A DNA stretch of 64,000 nt from an uncultured Tenacibaculum sp. (lineage in GTDB: Bacteria; Bacteroidota; Bacteroidia; Flavobacteriales; Flavobacteriaceae): assembly GCA_947504185.1 (NCBI GenBank), contig CANNGJ010000005.1, positions 50,627-114,626 on the forward strand, written 5' to 3'. This document shows positions 52,981 through 62,967 of this stretch, in pieces. A program made the translations under genes and the position numbers. The number at the start of each line of letters is the position of its first letter. The stretch's first letter is position 1. The notes beneath the pieces were generated by a model. That model worked only from the letters and a program-made list of their open reading frames with translations, was not told where the DNA came from and made no database searches.

Positions 52981-53505
52981 CTAGCTTCTTGAAGGAAAAA
53001 TACCAAACAATGCTATACAATAATTAACAACTAAGTATGGCGGTCTATTTTCATGTCCTAGACCATTTCCTATACTTAAGGTTTCAACAGCATCAGCTGC
53101 CATATCAGTATTTTTATTCGTAGCGTATTTACCTTCTACTGCCCAATAGTGATTGTCTGGATTATCAGATTCTCCACCTCTTCCTACTGGATTAGCTGCA
53201 TGTGCTACGGCTGGATGTTTGTGTGGAGGTAGTTGGCCTTCAGTTAAAACTACTTCTTCTACTCCTCCTTTAGCCCCTAGTTTATAGTTACTAAGTCCAG
53301 GTCCTTGCCCTGGAGAAATTGGCACTCTTCCTCGTAAATCGGGCAATGCAAAAGTTGTTCTTCCATCGCCTCCATACGTTGTTCCTAAAAGAGAGAAAAG
53401 TGCTGTATTTGATGAAATTTGTAATAATTGTCCTTCGCATTTTGCCCAACCTCTTGGGGCAAAATTAAAACCGAATGCTTGTATTTGTCCTATAAATGGG
53501 TCCAT
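52981..53505 (-). CDS. Tail-collar domain protein (MdpB/microcystin-dependent-protein-like)
   Basis: A 174-residue protein of the phage tail-collar family. The hallmark start (DPFIGQIQAFGFNFAPRGWAKCEGQLL), LFSLLGTTYGGDGRTTFALPDLRGRVP and LTEGQLPPHKH are all present, and the C terminus ends NRPPYLVVNYCIALFGIFPSR. In phages the domain joins tail fibres. In bacteria, stand-alone copies such as MdpB are thought to be exported or part of contractile structures, but no sheath, tube or baseplate gene is present here. There is no signal peptide. It lies 29 bases downstream of the 122-residue gene and shares its direction, so both are probably one transcript. Confidence 0.9.
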   Translation of the reverse strand: MDPFIGQIQAFGFNFAPRGWAKCEGQLLQISSNTALFSLLGTTYGGDGRTTFALPDLRGRVPISPGQGPGLSNYKLGAKGGVEEVVLTEGQLPPHKHPAVAHAANPVGRGGESDNPDNHYWAVEGKYATNKNTDMAADAVETLSIGNGLGHENRPPYLVVNYCIALFGIFPSRS

Positions 53506-53534
53506 AATTAATTGTTTTTTTAGTTAGTTAATAG

Positions 53535-53903
53535 TTATTTTTTTATTGTTAATTCTGGTAAGCTTATCATTACCATTGTTCCATTTTGAGTAGAAAGTGT
53601 ATAGCTTCCATATTCATCAATTACAAGGGTAAGCTCTCCTCCTCCTTCGTAGCGATAATATGCTTCTACAGTATGAGTTCTTACTAATATTCCCCAATGC
53701 TCTTTAGGATAATCATAGCCAGGAATTTTGTTGGCGGCTAAGTCAATAAAATTAAGAACTCCCATTCCTGGAACTTTTAAATAACCGCTGCCCATATTAT
53801 TAAAAGTTGCAGTAACTCCTCTATTAACAGGCCCGTCTCCTTTTCCATCAATATGAATTAAGCAGTTATACCGATAATTGTTTGTAATGTGTAGTGTGTA
53901 CAT
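53535..53903 (-). CDS. 122-residue beta-rich protein, unrecognised
   Basis: A protein of 122 residues without signal peptide or membrane segment, rich in Gly, Tyr and short beta-prone stretches (MYTLHITNNYRYNCLIHID, GVLNFIDLAANK, EAYYRYEGGGELTLVIDEYG, GTMVMISLPELTIKK). The pattern suggests a single beta-sandwich or lectin-like fold, but I recognise no family. It is the first gene of the minus-strand group (122-residue, tail-collar, giant surface protein, 50-residue peptide) and lies directly below the phased TACGTA sites. Confidence 0.7.
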   Translation of the reverse strand: MYTLHITNNYRYNCLIHIDGKGDGPVNRGVTATFNNMGSGYLKVPGMGVLNFIDLAANKIPGYDYPKEHWGILVRTHTVEAYYRYEGGGELTLVIDEYGSYTLSTQNGTMVMISLPELTIKK

Positions 53904-53960
53904 AATTGTTTGGTTTAAATATTTTAAAGTAAAACTACTCTAAATGAAAAAGCAAAAGAA

Positions 53961-53997
53961 TACGTATCAATGTCAAATATTACGTAGGGGTACGTAA
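53961..53997. promoter_or_regulatory. Three helically phased TACGTA sites (operator candidate)
   Basis: TACGTA occurs at 53961, 53981 and 53991, i.e. 20 and 10 bp apart, so all three face the same side of the helix. The last two form a perfect inverted repeat TTACGTA-GGGG-TACGTAA (53980-53997). They lie 58-94 bases upstream of the 122-residue gene start and downstream of the response-regulator gene. Confidence 0.6.
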
Positions 53998-54040
53998 CTT
54001 TCTGTAAAGTTTAAAGTAAAAATATGTTATAGGAAACTAT

Positions 54041-54685
54041 TTACATTAAAAGTATTACTTCACGGTATTCTTTTACCCAATAAGAAAGTGGGTCAGATGA
54101 GGAATTAATGTCTAATTTTGAAATAATATTAGAGCGATGTTTTTGAACTGTACGTAACGAAATATGTAAGTTTTCGGCAATCTCTTTTGATGTTTTTTCT
54201 TGAGCTATTAAACGTAAAATAGTCCTTTCAGATGGGGTAAGTAAGTTTATTTTTTTTAACTCAGCAGATACTGAATTATTAAAAATTGAAGTAAAAGTTT
54301 TACTGAAATATGTTTCTCCTCTTAGCACTCTTTGTATCGCTATATGTACTTCTGAAAAAGGTTCGTCTTTTAATAAGTATCCATTAATATTCAAATTACT
54401 AGCTTGAATAATAAAACTTTTTTCTTTATGATAGGTAAGTGCAATAAATTTAGTTTGTACATTGGCTTCATAAGCTTTCTTAATAATTTCGAAACCGGAA
54501 AGCATTGGCATTTCTAAATCTAAAATAGCTATTTTTGGATTGTGTTTTATAATAGCATCCAATGCTATTGCACCATTTTCTGCTTTTGCTACAATATTAT
54601 ATCCATAAGCTTTTAATTCTTGATATAATCCATTAAGTAAAATTGGATGGTCATCGGCAATGATTATAGAAATATTATTGGGCAT
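54041..54685 (-). CDS. LuxR/NarL-family response regulator
   Basis: A 214-residue two-component response regulator. The receiver domain (about 1-125) has the acidic pair DD (11-12), phospho-acceptor Asp56 (AILDLEMP), the switch Thr in FIALTYHK and Lys109-like position in YLLKDEP. The C-terminal LuxR-type helix-turn-helix (about 148-212) reads LTPSERTILRLIAQEKTSKEIAENL-ISLRTVQKHRSNIISKLDI. Its start codon directly follows the kinase stop (TAA-ATG), so the two are coupled. It likely controls the surface-protein genes downstream through the TACGTA sites, an inference from position. Confidence 0.93.
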   Translation of the reverse strand: MPNNISIIIADDHPILLNGLYQELKAYGYNIVAKAENGAIALDAIIKHNPKIAILDLEMPMLSGFEIIKKAYEANVQTKFIALTYHKEKSFIIQASNLNINGYLLKDEPFSEVHIAIQRVLRGETYFSKTFTSIFNNSVSAELKKINLLTPSERTILRLIAQEKTSKEIAENLHISLRTVQKHRSNIISKLDINSSSDPLSYWVKEYREVILLM

Positions 54686-56662
54686 TTAAATTGGTATTTT
54701 TACATTTAATTTTGTTGGGCTATTTTTCTCACTATCAATAAATAGCTCGCCTTTTAGCATTTTTATACGTTCGCTCATCGTTTTTAGTCCTAAACTCTTA
54801 CTCGTTCGTAATTTTTTAGCCACGTCAAAGCCTTTTCCGTTATCTTCTATTTTAATAAGAATATTCTTATTGGTTTTATTAATTTCTACTAAAACCGCAG
54901 TTGCTTGTGAATGTTTTACTGTATTATTAATACTTTCTTGTACAAATCTATATAAATTTAATTCATTCTCTTTAGATAAAATAGCATCGATATTTTCTAC
55001 ATCTACCGTAAAAAATAATTCAGTTTTTTCATCTACATTGTTAATCATTGCTTTTATAGCTTCGGTTAATCCTAAATTTTCTAGGACTGCTGGATGTAAA
55101 GCTCTACTAATATTTCTAATATCATTTAAAACAGTACCTGTTAGCTCTGATATTTCTGACTGTTTATTATTTTGTGATTTTATTTTTAGTAAAATGAGCT
55201 TTTGTCCTATACCATCATGTAATTCTCTAGATAAGCGAGTTCTCTCTTCTTCTTGCCCTATTAATAAATTTTGTGTAAGCTGAGCTTGCTTTTTTTGTCT
55301 CTCAACAGCAAATTTCCTTGAACGAAACAGGTAAATAGTTAAAAAGAGTCCTAATAAGGTAATTGTTCCAAATACAATAAATCTATTTTTTTGTTTATTG
55401 GTCACATCAAGAAGTAAAATTTCAGATTTTTGATTCTTAATTTGTAAATCTTTTTTCTCAGTTTCATAAACTGTTTTTGCATACGCAAATCGTCTTTTAG
55501 AATTAGATCTATTAATAGAATCTTTTAATGCAGTGTATTTTTTGTAATGGAATAAAGATTTATCAGTATTCTCTAGGTTTTCATACGTTTTTGCCAATAA
55601 ATACTCTACTTCTAGTAATCTGCCACTTTCTTTAGATTCATATAAATTCAATAATTTTTTTTGGGCTGAAACATAGTCTTTATTAGCAAATGAATTATAG
55701 GCAGATGCTGTTTGATAATACCCCAATAAAAAAGGGTTCTCAGTATGTTTTTTAGCTAATACATCTAATCTTTTTTTATAGTAATTAGAAGAATCGATTT
55801 TTTGCTCTTGGGCATAGGTAGATACTGCAAAAGATAAAGTTAAAAAGTTTACAATTTCTTTCAGACTAGAATCATTATACTTATTCTTTAAACCTTCTCT
55901 TGTATGATGTAATGCTAATTCTGTGTTTCCTAAAAACTGAGCATCCATTGTAGCCCTTATCCTTGCCATTGCAGCAACTTGTTCTTTATTTATTTTTGGA
56001 GCTAATAGATAGATGGTTTCTCGTTCTTGAGCAGCTTCATCATATAAACCATTATCACTAAAAAGAGTACTTAGCCCGTTTTTAGTCCATAATAAAAACA
56101 AGGTGTCCTTTTGCTTTGTAAATAATTTCTCTGCTTTTTTAAAATAATTTACACTTTCGGAAACTTTACTTAAAGCGGTTGAAACCTCACCTGCTTTTAA
56201 GTAAGAATACGCAAAATTATATGAACTAGAATCTTGTTCTTTTTCAAAATAAGGAATAGCAACTCCTGTTAAAAAGGTAAATGCCTTCTTTTGTTGGTGA
56301 TTATAAATTAAACTTTCAATATAGTTGATATAAAAATCACCAATCTCTTTTTTATCAGTGCATTTTTTTAAACTAGTTGTAAATATCTTTAAGATTGAAT
56401 CCGCTTTTTTATGAGCTATATTTTTATAGATATAATAGTTAGCTAGTTTATTAGTAAAACGTAAAGCATAATCCCAGTTTTCATGCTTATTAGCTAATGT
56501 TAAATGTGCTATTAACCTTTGCTCATAGTTTTTTGACTCTTGCAAAGAATCATTTTCTACTAAAAGATAAAAATCATTTAGCTTTTCAATATCAGTTTTC
56601 TTCTGACAAAAAGAATAACTGCCAATTGAAAATAAAAGACAAAAAAGAAAAAGTTTTTTCAA
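54686..56662 (-). CDS. Sensor histidine kinase with periplasmic TPR domain (HisKA_3)
   Basis: A 658-residue membrane kinase. Signal peptide about 1-19; a large helical sensor region (about 20-390) with several TPR-like helix pairs, a coiled coil (about 390-425), a transmembrane segment (about 428-446) and a cytoplasmic HisKA_3 domain with phospho-acceptor His482 in RLSRELHDGIGQK. The ATPase domain has the N box (YRFVQESINNTVKHSQ), the G1 box (IKIEDNGKGFD) and the G2 box (GLKTMSERI). This NarX/LiaS-like layout with a TPR sensor is typical of Bacteroidota. The signal sensed is unknown. It is paired with the response regulator in an operon. Confidence 0.92.
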   Translation of the reverse strand: MKKLFLFCLLFSIGSYSFCQKKTDIEKLNDFYLLVENDSLQESKNYEQRLIAHLTLANKHENWDYALRFTNKLANYYIYKNIAHKKADSILKIFTTSLKKCTDKKEIGDFYINYIESLIYNHQQKKAFTFLTGVAIPYFEKEQDSSSYNFAYSYLKAGEVSTALSKVSESVNYFKKAEKLFTKQKDTLFLLWTKNGLSTLFSDNGLYDEAAQERETIYLLAPKINKEQVAAMARIRATMDAQFLGNTELALHHTREGLKNKYNDSSLKEIVNFLTLSFAVSTYAQEQKIDSSNYYKKRLDVLAKKHTENPFLLGYYQTASAYNSFANKDYVSAQKKLLNLYESKESGRLLEVEYLLAKTYENLENTDKSLFHYKKYTALKDSINRSNSKRRFAYAKTVYETEKKDLQIKNQKSEILLLDVTNKQKNRFIVFGTITLLGLFLTIYLFRSRKFAVERQKKQAQLTQNLLIGQEEERTRLSRELHDGIGQKLILLKIKSQNNKQSEISELTGTVLNDIRNISRALHPAVLENLGLTEAIKAMINNVDEKTELFFTVDVENIDAILSKENELNLYRFVQESINNTVKHSQATAVLVEINKTNKNILIKIEDNGKGFDVAKKLRTSKSLGLKTMSERIKMLKGELFIDSEKNSPTKLNVKIPI

Positions 56663-56812
56663 ATTGATTTTTTAGTAAAAAGTAAATATAATTTTTTTTT
56701 TAAAATTTTACTAAAACAAAGAATAATCTCAAACCTATATCCTTTTTTATTTTTAAATAGAAAAACTAAACATCCTATTTACATGAAACTTATTACATAA
56801 ATATTGAGTAAC

Positions 56813-56842
56813 AAAAAAGGAAGCAAAATTGCTTCCTTTTTA
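56813..56842. terminator. Terminator of the ABC-F gene
   Basis: A 13-bp stem (AAAAAGGAAGCAA/TTGCTTCCTTTTT, 2-base loop) with T tracts in both directions; 18 bases after the ABC-F stop on the minus strand. Confidence 0.88.
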
Positions 56843-56859
56843 TTTATATTCTAAGTATT

Positions 56860-58479
<1,620 letters not shown>

Positions 58480-58660
58480 TTATAATTTTTTAAATTTCGT
58501 GCAAAAGTATAAAATATACTGGCTTAAAAAGAATTTGCAAGAAAATATTTAACATCTTACATTTGACGCTTTTAATTCTTTTAACAACGAATTAACAAGC
58601 ATATTATAAAGAGATGGCTATTTTTGAACACTATATCTTTATTAAGGTAACAACAAGCAC

Positions 58661-60022
58661 ATGACGAGATTTTTAGTACCCCTTATTATTATAATATTTA
58701 TCGGATGTAATAATTCCGATAAGCCAAAATCTACTTATTTTGGAGGTAAGATTATTAATCCAAAATGTAGTTATGTTACGCTGTCTGATAATTATAATTT
58801 TAATGATACAATTCATTTAAATAAAGACAATACTTTTCTTGGCTCATATAAAGAATTTAAAGAAGGATTATATCTTTTCGAGCATGGCCCAGAACATCAA
58901 TATGTATATCTTGAACCAAACGATAGTCTTCTTTTTCGTTTAAATACATGGGATTTTGACGAATCATTAGTATTTAGCGGTACTAATGCTGCTCGAAACA
59001 ATATATTAATTGAGTCTTTTTTACAATCAGAATATGATGACAAAAAAATTTCTGGCTTTTATAAGCTTTCACAAAGCGAGTTTTTAAATAAAATAGATTC
59101 TATAACGAAAATTAAACAGAACGCTATTGAAAACTATAAAAATAGAGTTGATGAAGGATCGGAAGAGTTTTTGAAAATCTTAGATGTTGCCTTACTTTAT
59201 CCTATTTACAGTAAATTAGAAAAGTATGCTTCACATAATTTTTCTAAAAAAGAATCTGAGAAATTAGTAGACTCTTATTTTAATTACAGAGCCAAAACAA
59301 ATTCTAATAGAGATTCTTTAATGTTTTTTGGTCCTTACTATCGTTTTATGATTGAAAAGTTATACAACGAAGTATATCAGAAAAATATTGAAAATGGTAA
59401 TTCTGATAACTTTACCATTGATTTATTAAATAATATTGATTCTAAAATATCATCAGAAGAAATAAAGAATAAGTTATTATACAATACGCTAATCCGTCAT
59501 TTCTTTAAAGAACCTAAAAGTACAAGTGAAAGTAAAGCATTTTATACTTTTTTTAAACTGAATACTAGTATTGATCAGAAGAAAAATGTTCAAAGGTTGA
59601 TTAACGACCTTAAATTATTAAAAACAGGAGAAAAATTATCTTCTTTTAATTTAATAGATGCCACTGGTGAATTAAAAAGTATTGCTCAAATTACAAAAGG
59701 AAAAAACTCTGTTATTCTTTTCAAAAATTATAAACACGCTTCTGATGAATGGGTGTCTTCTAGAATAAATCATCTAATAAAAAATAATCCACAGGTAGAG
59801 TTTGTAGTTGTTAACTTATGTGATTCATCAAAAAGATATACTAAAAATATTGATATTAAATATCAATACAAACTCACTAAACAAAGTAACATTTGTGATT
59901 TTTCTTCAAGTAAATTTCCTAGAATGGTCTTAGTAAACAAAAAAGGAATAATTCAAAATGGATACACTAGCTTGTCCGCTAAAGATATAGGCTTGCAAAT
60001 CAATGATTTAAAAAATAAATAA
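58661..60022 (+). CDS. Lipoprotein with C-terminal thioredoxin-like domain lacking CXXC
   Basis: A 453-residue predicted lipoprotein (lipobox FIGC, Cys16). The N-terminal region (about 25-110) resembles the beta domain found in front of TlpA-type proteins in Bacteroidota (ESLVFSGTNAARN); the middle (about 115-310) is helical. The C-terminal 130 residues have the layout of a thioredoxin/AhpC-TSA fold: LKTGEKLSSFNLIDATGELKSI, then NSVILFKNYKHAS in place of the usual W-C-x-x-C strand-turn, then EFVVVNL and FPRMVLVNKKGIIQ. Both active-site cysteines are missing, so it is not a conventional oxidoreductase. It is outer-membrane-anchored, probably a binding or scaffold protein. A TATCTTTA element lies 20 bases upstream. 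Confidence 0.78.
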   Translation: MTRFLVPLIIIIFIGCNNSDKPKSTYFGGKIINPKCSYVTLSDNYNFNDTIHLNKDNTFLGSYKEFKEGLYLFEHGPEHQYVYLEPNDSLLFRLNTWDFDESLVFSGTNAARNNILIESFLQSEYDDKKISGFYKLSQSEFLNKIDSITKIKQNAIENYKNRVDEGSEEFLKILDVALLYPIYSKLEKYASHNFSKKESEKLVDSYFNYRAKTNSNRDSLMFFGPYYRFMIEKLYNEVYQKNIENGNSDNFTIDLLNNIDSKISSEEIKNKLLYNTLIRHFFKEPKSTSESKAFYTFFKLNTSIDQKKNVQRLINDLKLLKTGEKLSSFNLIDATGELKSIAQITKGKNSVILFKNYKHASDEWVSSRINHLIKNNPQVEFVVVNLCDSSKRYTKNIDIKYQYKLTKQSNICDFSSSKFPRMVLVNKKGIIQNGYTSLSAKDIGLQINDLKNK

Positions 60023-60043
60023 TCTTCTTTATTTAATTTAATG

Positions 60044-60051
60044 TATCTTTG
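60044..60051 (+). promoter_or_regulatory. Candidate -7 element (TATCTTTG) of the DEAD-box helicase gene
   Basis: TATCTTTGC is an exact TAnnTTTG match 136 bases before the start codon, implying an unusually long leader of about 125 bases. Confidence 0.6.
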
Positions 60052-60078
60052 CCCGATTTTATTTTCGAAATAAATAAA

Positions 60079-60181
60079 GTTATAGATTATAACTACCAGA
60101 TTATTAGTAACATAATCTATTGTCCAAATAAGAATCAGGTTTACAGATACTGGCGTCTGTGAATCTAAATGAACACAGACG
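60079..60181 (+). promoter_or_regulatory. Structured 5' leader with three hairpins
   Basis: Three inverted repeats follow one another: GTTATA-N3-TATAAC (60079-60093), AGATTAT-N7-ATAATCT (60098-60118) and CGTCTGTG-N12-CACAGACG (60154-60181). The third ends 6 bases before the helicase ATG, so it would occlude ribosome access when folded. Confidence 0.55.
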
Positions 60182-60187
60182 TTACAT

Positions 60188-62011
60188 ATGTCAACATTTT
60201 TAGATTTAGGCTTAAAAGAGCCTATCAACAAAGCATTAACAGATTTAGGTTATGAAAAGCCTACTGTAATTCAAGAAAAAGCAATTCCTCAAATTATTTC
60301 TTCAACTGAAGATTTAAAAGCATTCGCTCAAACAGGAACTGGAAAAACAGCTGCATTTAGTTTGCCAATTATCGAGCAAATTAATTCTTCTGACAAAAAC
60401 ACTCAAGCTATTATCTTATCTCCTACTCGTGAACTTGCTGTTCAGATAGGAAACAACATTAAAGAATTCTCTAAATACATACCAAACTTAAAAGTGGTAA
60501 CAGTATATGGTGGTTCTAATATTGAAGAACAAATAAGAGGGTTAAAAAGAGGCGCACAAATAGTAGTTGGAACTCCAGGTAGAACTGTAGATTTAATAAA
60601 CCGTAGAGCTTTAAAATTAGGAAACGTAAAATGGTTAGTTTTAGATGAAGCTGACGAAATGCTTAATATGGGGTTCAAAGACGAGCTTGATAAAGTATTA
60701 GACGCTACTCCAGAAACCAAACAAACATTATTATTCTCGGCAACCTTCCCTAGAGAGGTAGAAGCAATTGCGAGAAACTATATGACAAAACCTGTTGAAA
60801 TTACTTCAGGAGAAAAAAATCAAGGATCAGATAACGTAACTCACGAATACTATGTAGTAAACGAAAGAACACGTTACCAAGCCTTAAAAAGAATTGCTGA
60901 TGTAAATACTGATATTTACGCAATTATTTTCTGTAGAACAAGAAGAGAAACACAAGAAGTTGCTAATAACCTTATAAAAGATGGTTATAGTGCTGATGCA
61001 TTACATGGAGACTTATCTCAACAACAAAGAGATAGTGTTATGGGTAAATTTCGTAAAAGAACCATCCAAATTCTAGTAGCTACTGATGTTGCTGCACGTG
61101 GTATTGACGTTACTGATTTAACACATGTTATTAACCATAAATTACCAGACCAAATTGAAAACTACAATCACCGTAGTGGTAGAACTGGTAGAGCTGGTAA
61201 TAAAGGTATTTCTGCAGTATTAGTAAATAATAAAGAAAAAGGTAGGTTACGTGCTATTGAGCGTATCATTAAAAAGAAGTTTATAGCAACTAAAGTACCT
61301 ACTGGTAAAGAAATTTGCCAAAATCAATTAATGCATTTAATTGATAAAGTAAAAGCTACAGAGGTTAATACTGAACAAATTTCTGAATTCTTACCAAGTA
61401 TCTATGAGAAATTAGAAGATTTAACTAGAGAAGAATTAGTACAAAAATTCGTTTCATTAGAGTTTAACAAATTTTTATCTTACTATAATAAATCTGACGA
61501 TTTAAACGACATATCTAATAGAGATAGTTCTAGAGGAAGATCTAATGATGAAAACATGACTCGTTTCTTCATCAACTTAGGTAGAAAAGATAAATTAAAT
61601 CCAGCTTCTTTAATCGGTTTAATAAACGATCAGAAAATTGCTGATAAAATTGAAATCGGAGCAATTGATATTTTAGATACATTCTCTTTCTTCGAAATTG
61701 ACAAGAACTTTGAAAAAGAAACATTAGATGCTTTTGGCGCTAATGATCCTGATTTTAATGGACGTTCTGTAAATATTGAAATTACTAAATCTAACCGTGG
61801 TGGCGGTGGCGGAAGAAAGTCTCGTGGTGGAGGTGGCTTCGGCGGAAGAAGAAGAAATGGTGGAAATGATAGAGGTCCTAGAGGAGGATCTAGAGATTCT
61901 AACAGAGGAGATTCTAGAAGACGTAGCGACAACAGATCTTCTTCTCCAAGAAGAAGCAGTGGAGATAGTAATGCTTCTGCTGGATTCGGTAGAAAGCGTA
62001 AAAGAGATTAA
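60188..62011 (+). CDS. DEAD-box RNA helicase with RGG-rich tail (DeaD/CsdA-like)
   Basis: An ATP-dependent RNA helicase of 607 residues, probably for ribosome assembly and mRNA turnover at low temperature. Motifs are Q (FLDLGLKEPINKAL, TVIQEKAI), I AQTGTGKTAAF, Ia PTRELA, II VLDEADEML, III SATFP, V ARGIDVTD and VI HRSGRTGRAG. The helicase core spans about 1-370. A DbpA-type RNA-binding region follows (about 450-540; MTRFFINLGRKDKLNP). The last 65 residues are an Arg/Gly/Ser-rich tail with RGGGGG and repeated RG, R-S and D-S units, likely to bind RNA without fixed structure. It is transcribed alone with a long hairpin-containing leader. Confidence 0.95.
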   Translation: MSTFLDLGLKEPINKALTDLGYEKPTVIQEKAIPQIISSTEDLKAFAQTGTGKTAAFSLPIIEQINSSDKNTQAIILSPTRELAVQIGNNIKEFSKYIPNLKVVTVYGGSNIEEQIRGLKRGAQIVVGTPGRTVDLINRRALKLGNVKWLVLDEADEMLNMGFKDELDKVLDATPETKQTLLFSATFPREVEAIARNYMTKPVEITSGEKNQGSDNVTHEYYVVNERTRYQALKRIADVNTDIYAIIFCRTRRETQEVANNLIKDGYSADALHGDLSQQQRDSVMGKFRKRTIQILVATDVAARGIDVTDLTHVINHKLPDQIENYNHRSGRTGRAGNKGISAVLVNNKEKGRLRAIERIIKKKFIATKVPTGKEICQNQLMHLIDKVKATEVNTEQISEFLPSIYEKLEDLTREELVQKFVSLEFNKFLSYYNKSDDLNDISNRDSSRGRSNDENMTRFFINLGRKDKLNPASLIGLINDQKIADKIEIGAIDILDTFSFFEIDKNFEKETLDAFGANDPDFNGRSVNIEITKSNRGGGGGRKSRGGGGFGGRRRNGGNDRGPRGGSRDSNRGDSRRRSDNRSSSPRRSSGDSNASAGFGRKRKRD

Positions 62012-62032
62012 AACAAACAATCTTATATAAAT

Positions 62033-62063
62033 AAAAAAACAGCTCATAATGAGCTGTTTTTTT
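62033..62063. terminator. Bidirectional terminator between the helicase and prohibitin genes
   Basis: 15-base arms (AAAAAAACAGCTCAT/ATGAGCTGTTTTTTT) around a single central base, with A tract on one side and T tract on the other. Confidence 0.9.
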
Positions 62064-62093
62064 ATGTTATAAAGTTTTAAAAATAACCTTTTT

Positions 62094-62933
62094 TTATTGA
62101 TTACCTAAAATAATTGGCATTCCGCTTTTTCCAGCACCTATCAATACTACTTTGCTATTTGGAGATTCTGATAGTTTTAAAGTAGCTTCAATACCTTTGT
62201 CTTGTAAAATTTTATCTGTTAAAGAAGCACTTAAAATCTTATTTGCATCAGCTTTACCTTTTGCTTCAATAATTTGCTTTTCAGCTTCTTTTTGGGCAGT
62301 AACTAATCTAAACTCATACTCTAAAGACTCTTGCTCTTGCTTTAACTTACGCTCAATTGCCGACTTAATAGTTACAGGTAAAGTAACATCTCTAACTAAC
62401 ACTTCATTTAACTGAATGTGTTGCTTATCTAAAATCTTTTTAGTCTCTTCAAAAATTTCAGTTTGAATTACGTCTCTTTTACTAGAATATAATTGTTCTG
62501 GAGTATAACGACCAACAACACTACGCGCTGCAGAACGAATAGCTGGTTGAATTACTCTCGACACATAATTTTCTCCTTTTTCTTGATGTAACAACCCTAA
62601 GTTTTCTGCTTGAGGTTGAAACCATGCTGATGCTTCTAATTGAATTTCTAATCCGTTAGAAGATAATACTTGCATTTTTTCAAATATCTCTTGCTGACGT
62701 ACTTCGTATACAAATACTTTATTCCAAGGTGCTACTATTTGGAAGCCCTCTCCCATTGGCGGTTCATCAGTTACAACTCCTCCTCCAAATGTTTTATATA
62801 AAACACCTGCTTCACCAGATTTGATTGTTACAGTTGATTTTGCAAACATTATAATTACTAATACTGCAATAATACCTAGTAAAATTCCACCCTTAGGTAA
62901 TTGAAAATCTAATTGTTGTCTATTATTATTCAT
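62094..62933 (-). CDS. Prohibitin/SPFH-domain membrane protein
   Basis: A 279-residue protein of the SPFH (band 7/prohibitin) family. The ATG at 62933 is chosen; an in-frame start at 62999 would overlap the preceding gene's end and add 22 residues without domain content. An N-terminal transmembrane segment (about 16-36, GGILLGIIAVLVIIMFA) is followed by the SPFH domain (about 37-210; GEAGVLYKTFGGGV) and a coiled coil (about 195-245; KLKQEQESLEYEF). SPFH proteins form ring-like scaffolds that hold FtsH or other proteases in bacteria. Partners cannot be identified here. It follows the cation transporter gene by 34 bases. Confidence 0.9.
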   Translation of the reverse strand: MNNNRQQLDFQLPKGGILLGIIAVLVIIMFAKSTVTIKSGEAGVLYKTFGGGVVTDEPPMGEGFQIVAPWNKVFVYEVRQQEIFEKMQVLSSNGLEIQLEASAWFQPQAENLGLLHQEKGENYVSRVIQPAIRSAARSVVGRYTPEQLYSSKRDVIQTEIFEETKKILDKQHIQLNEVLVRDVTLPVTIKSAIERKLKQEQESLEYEFRLVTAQKEAEKQIIEAKGKADANKILSASLTDKILQDKGIEATLKLSESPNSKVVLIGAGKSGMPIILGNQ

Positions 62934-62967
62934 TTTTAATTTTAATTTTTCTTTTTCAAATATACAA

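Noticed and set aside
52981..53505. Tail-collar gene as evidence for a prophage or contractile injection system
   Set aside because: No tube, sheath, baseplate, capsid, lysis or integrase gene is present anywhere in the window.
60169..60255. Upstream ATG in the loop of the third leader hairpin, opening a 28-codon frame overlapping the helicase start
   Set aside because: It is out of frame with the helicase, lies inside a hairpin loop and has no conserved peptide; chance in AT-rich DNA is more likely.
61630..62047. Long open frames on the opposite strand and in another frame across the helicase tail
   Set aside because: They are low-complexity shadows of the RGG/RS-coding sequence, without start context or recognisable protein features.
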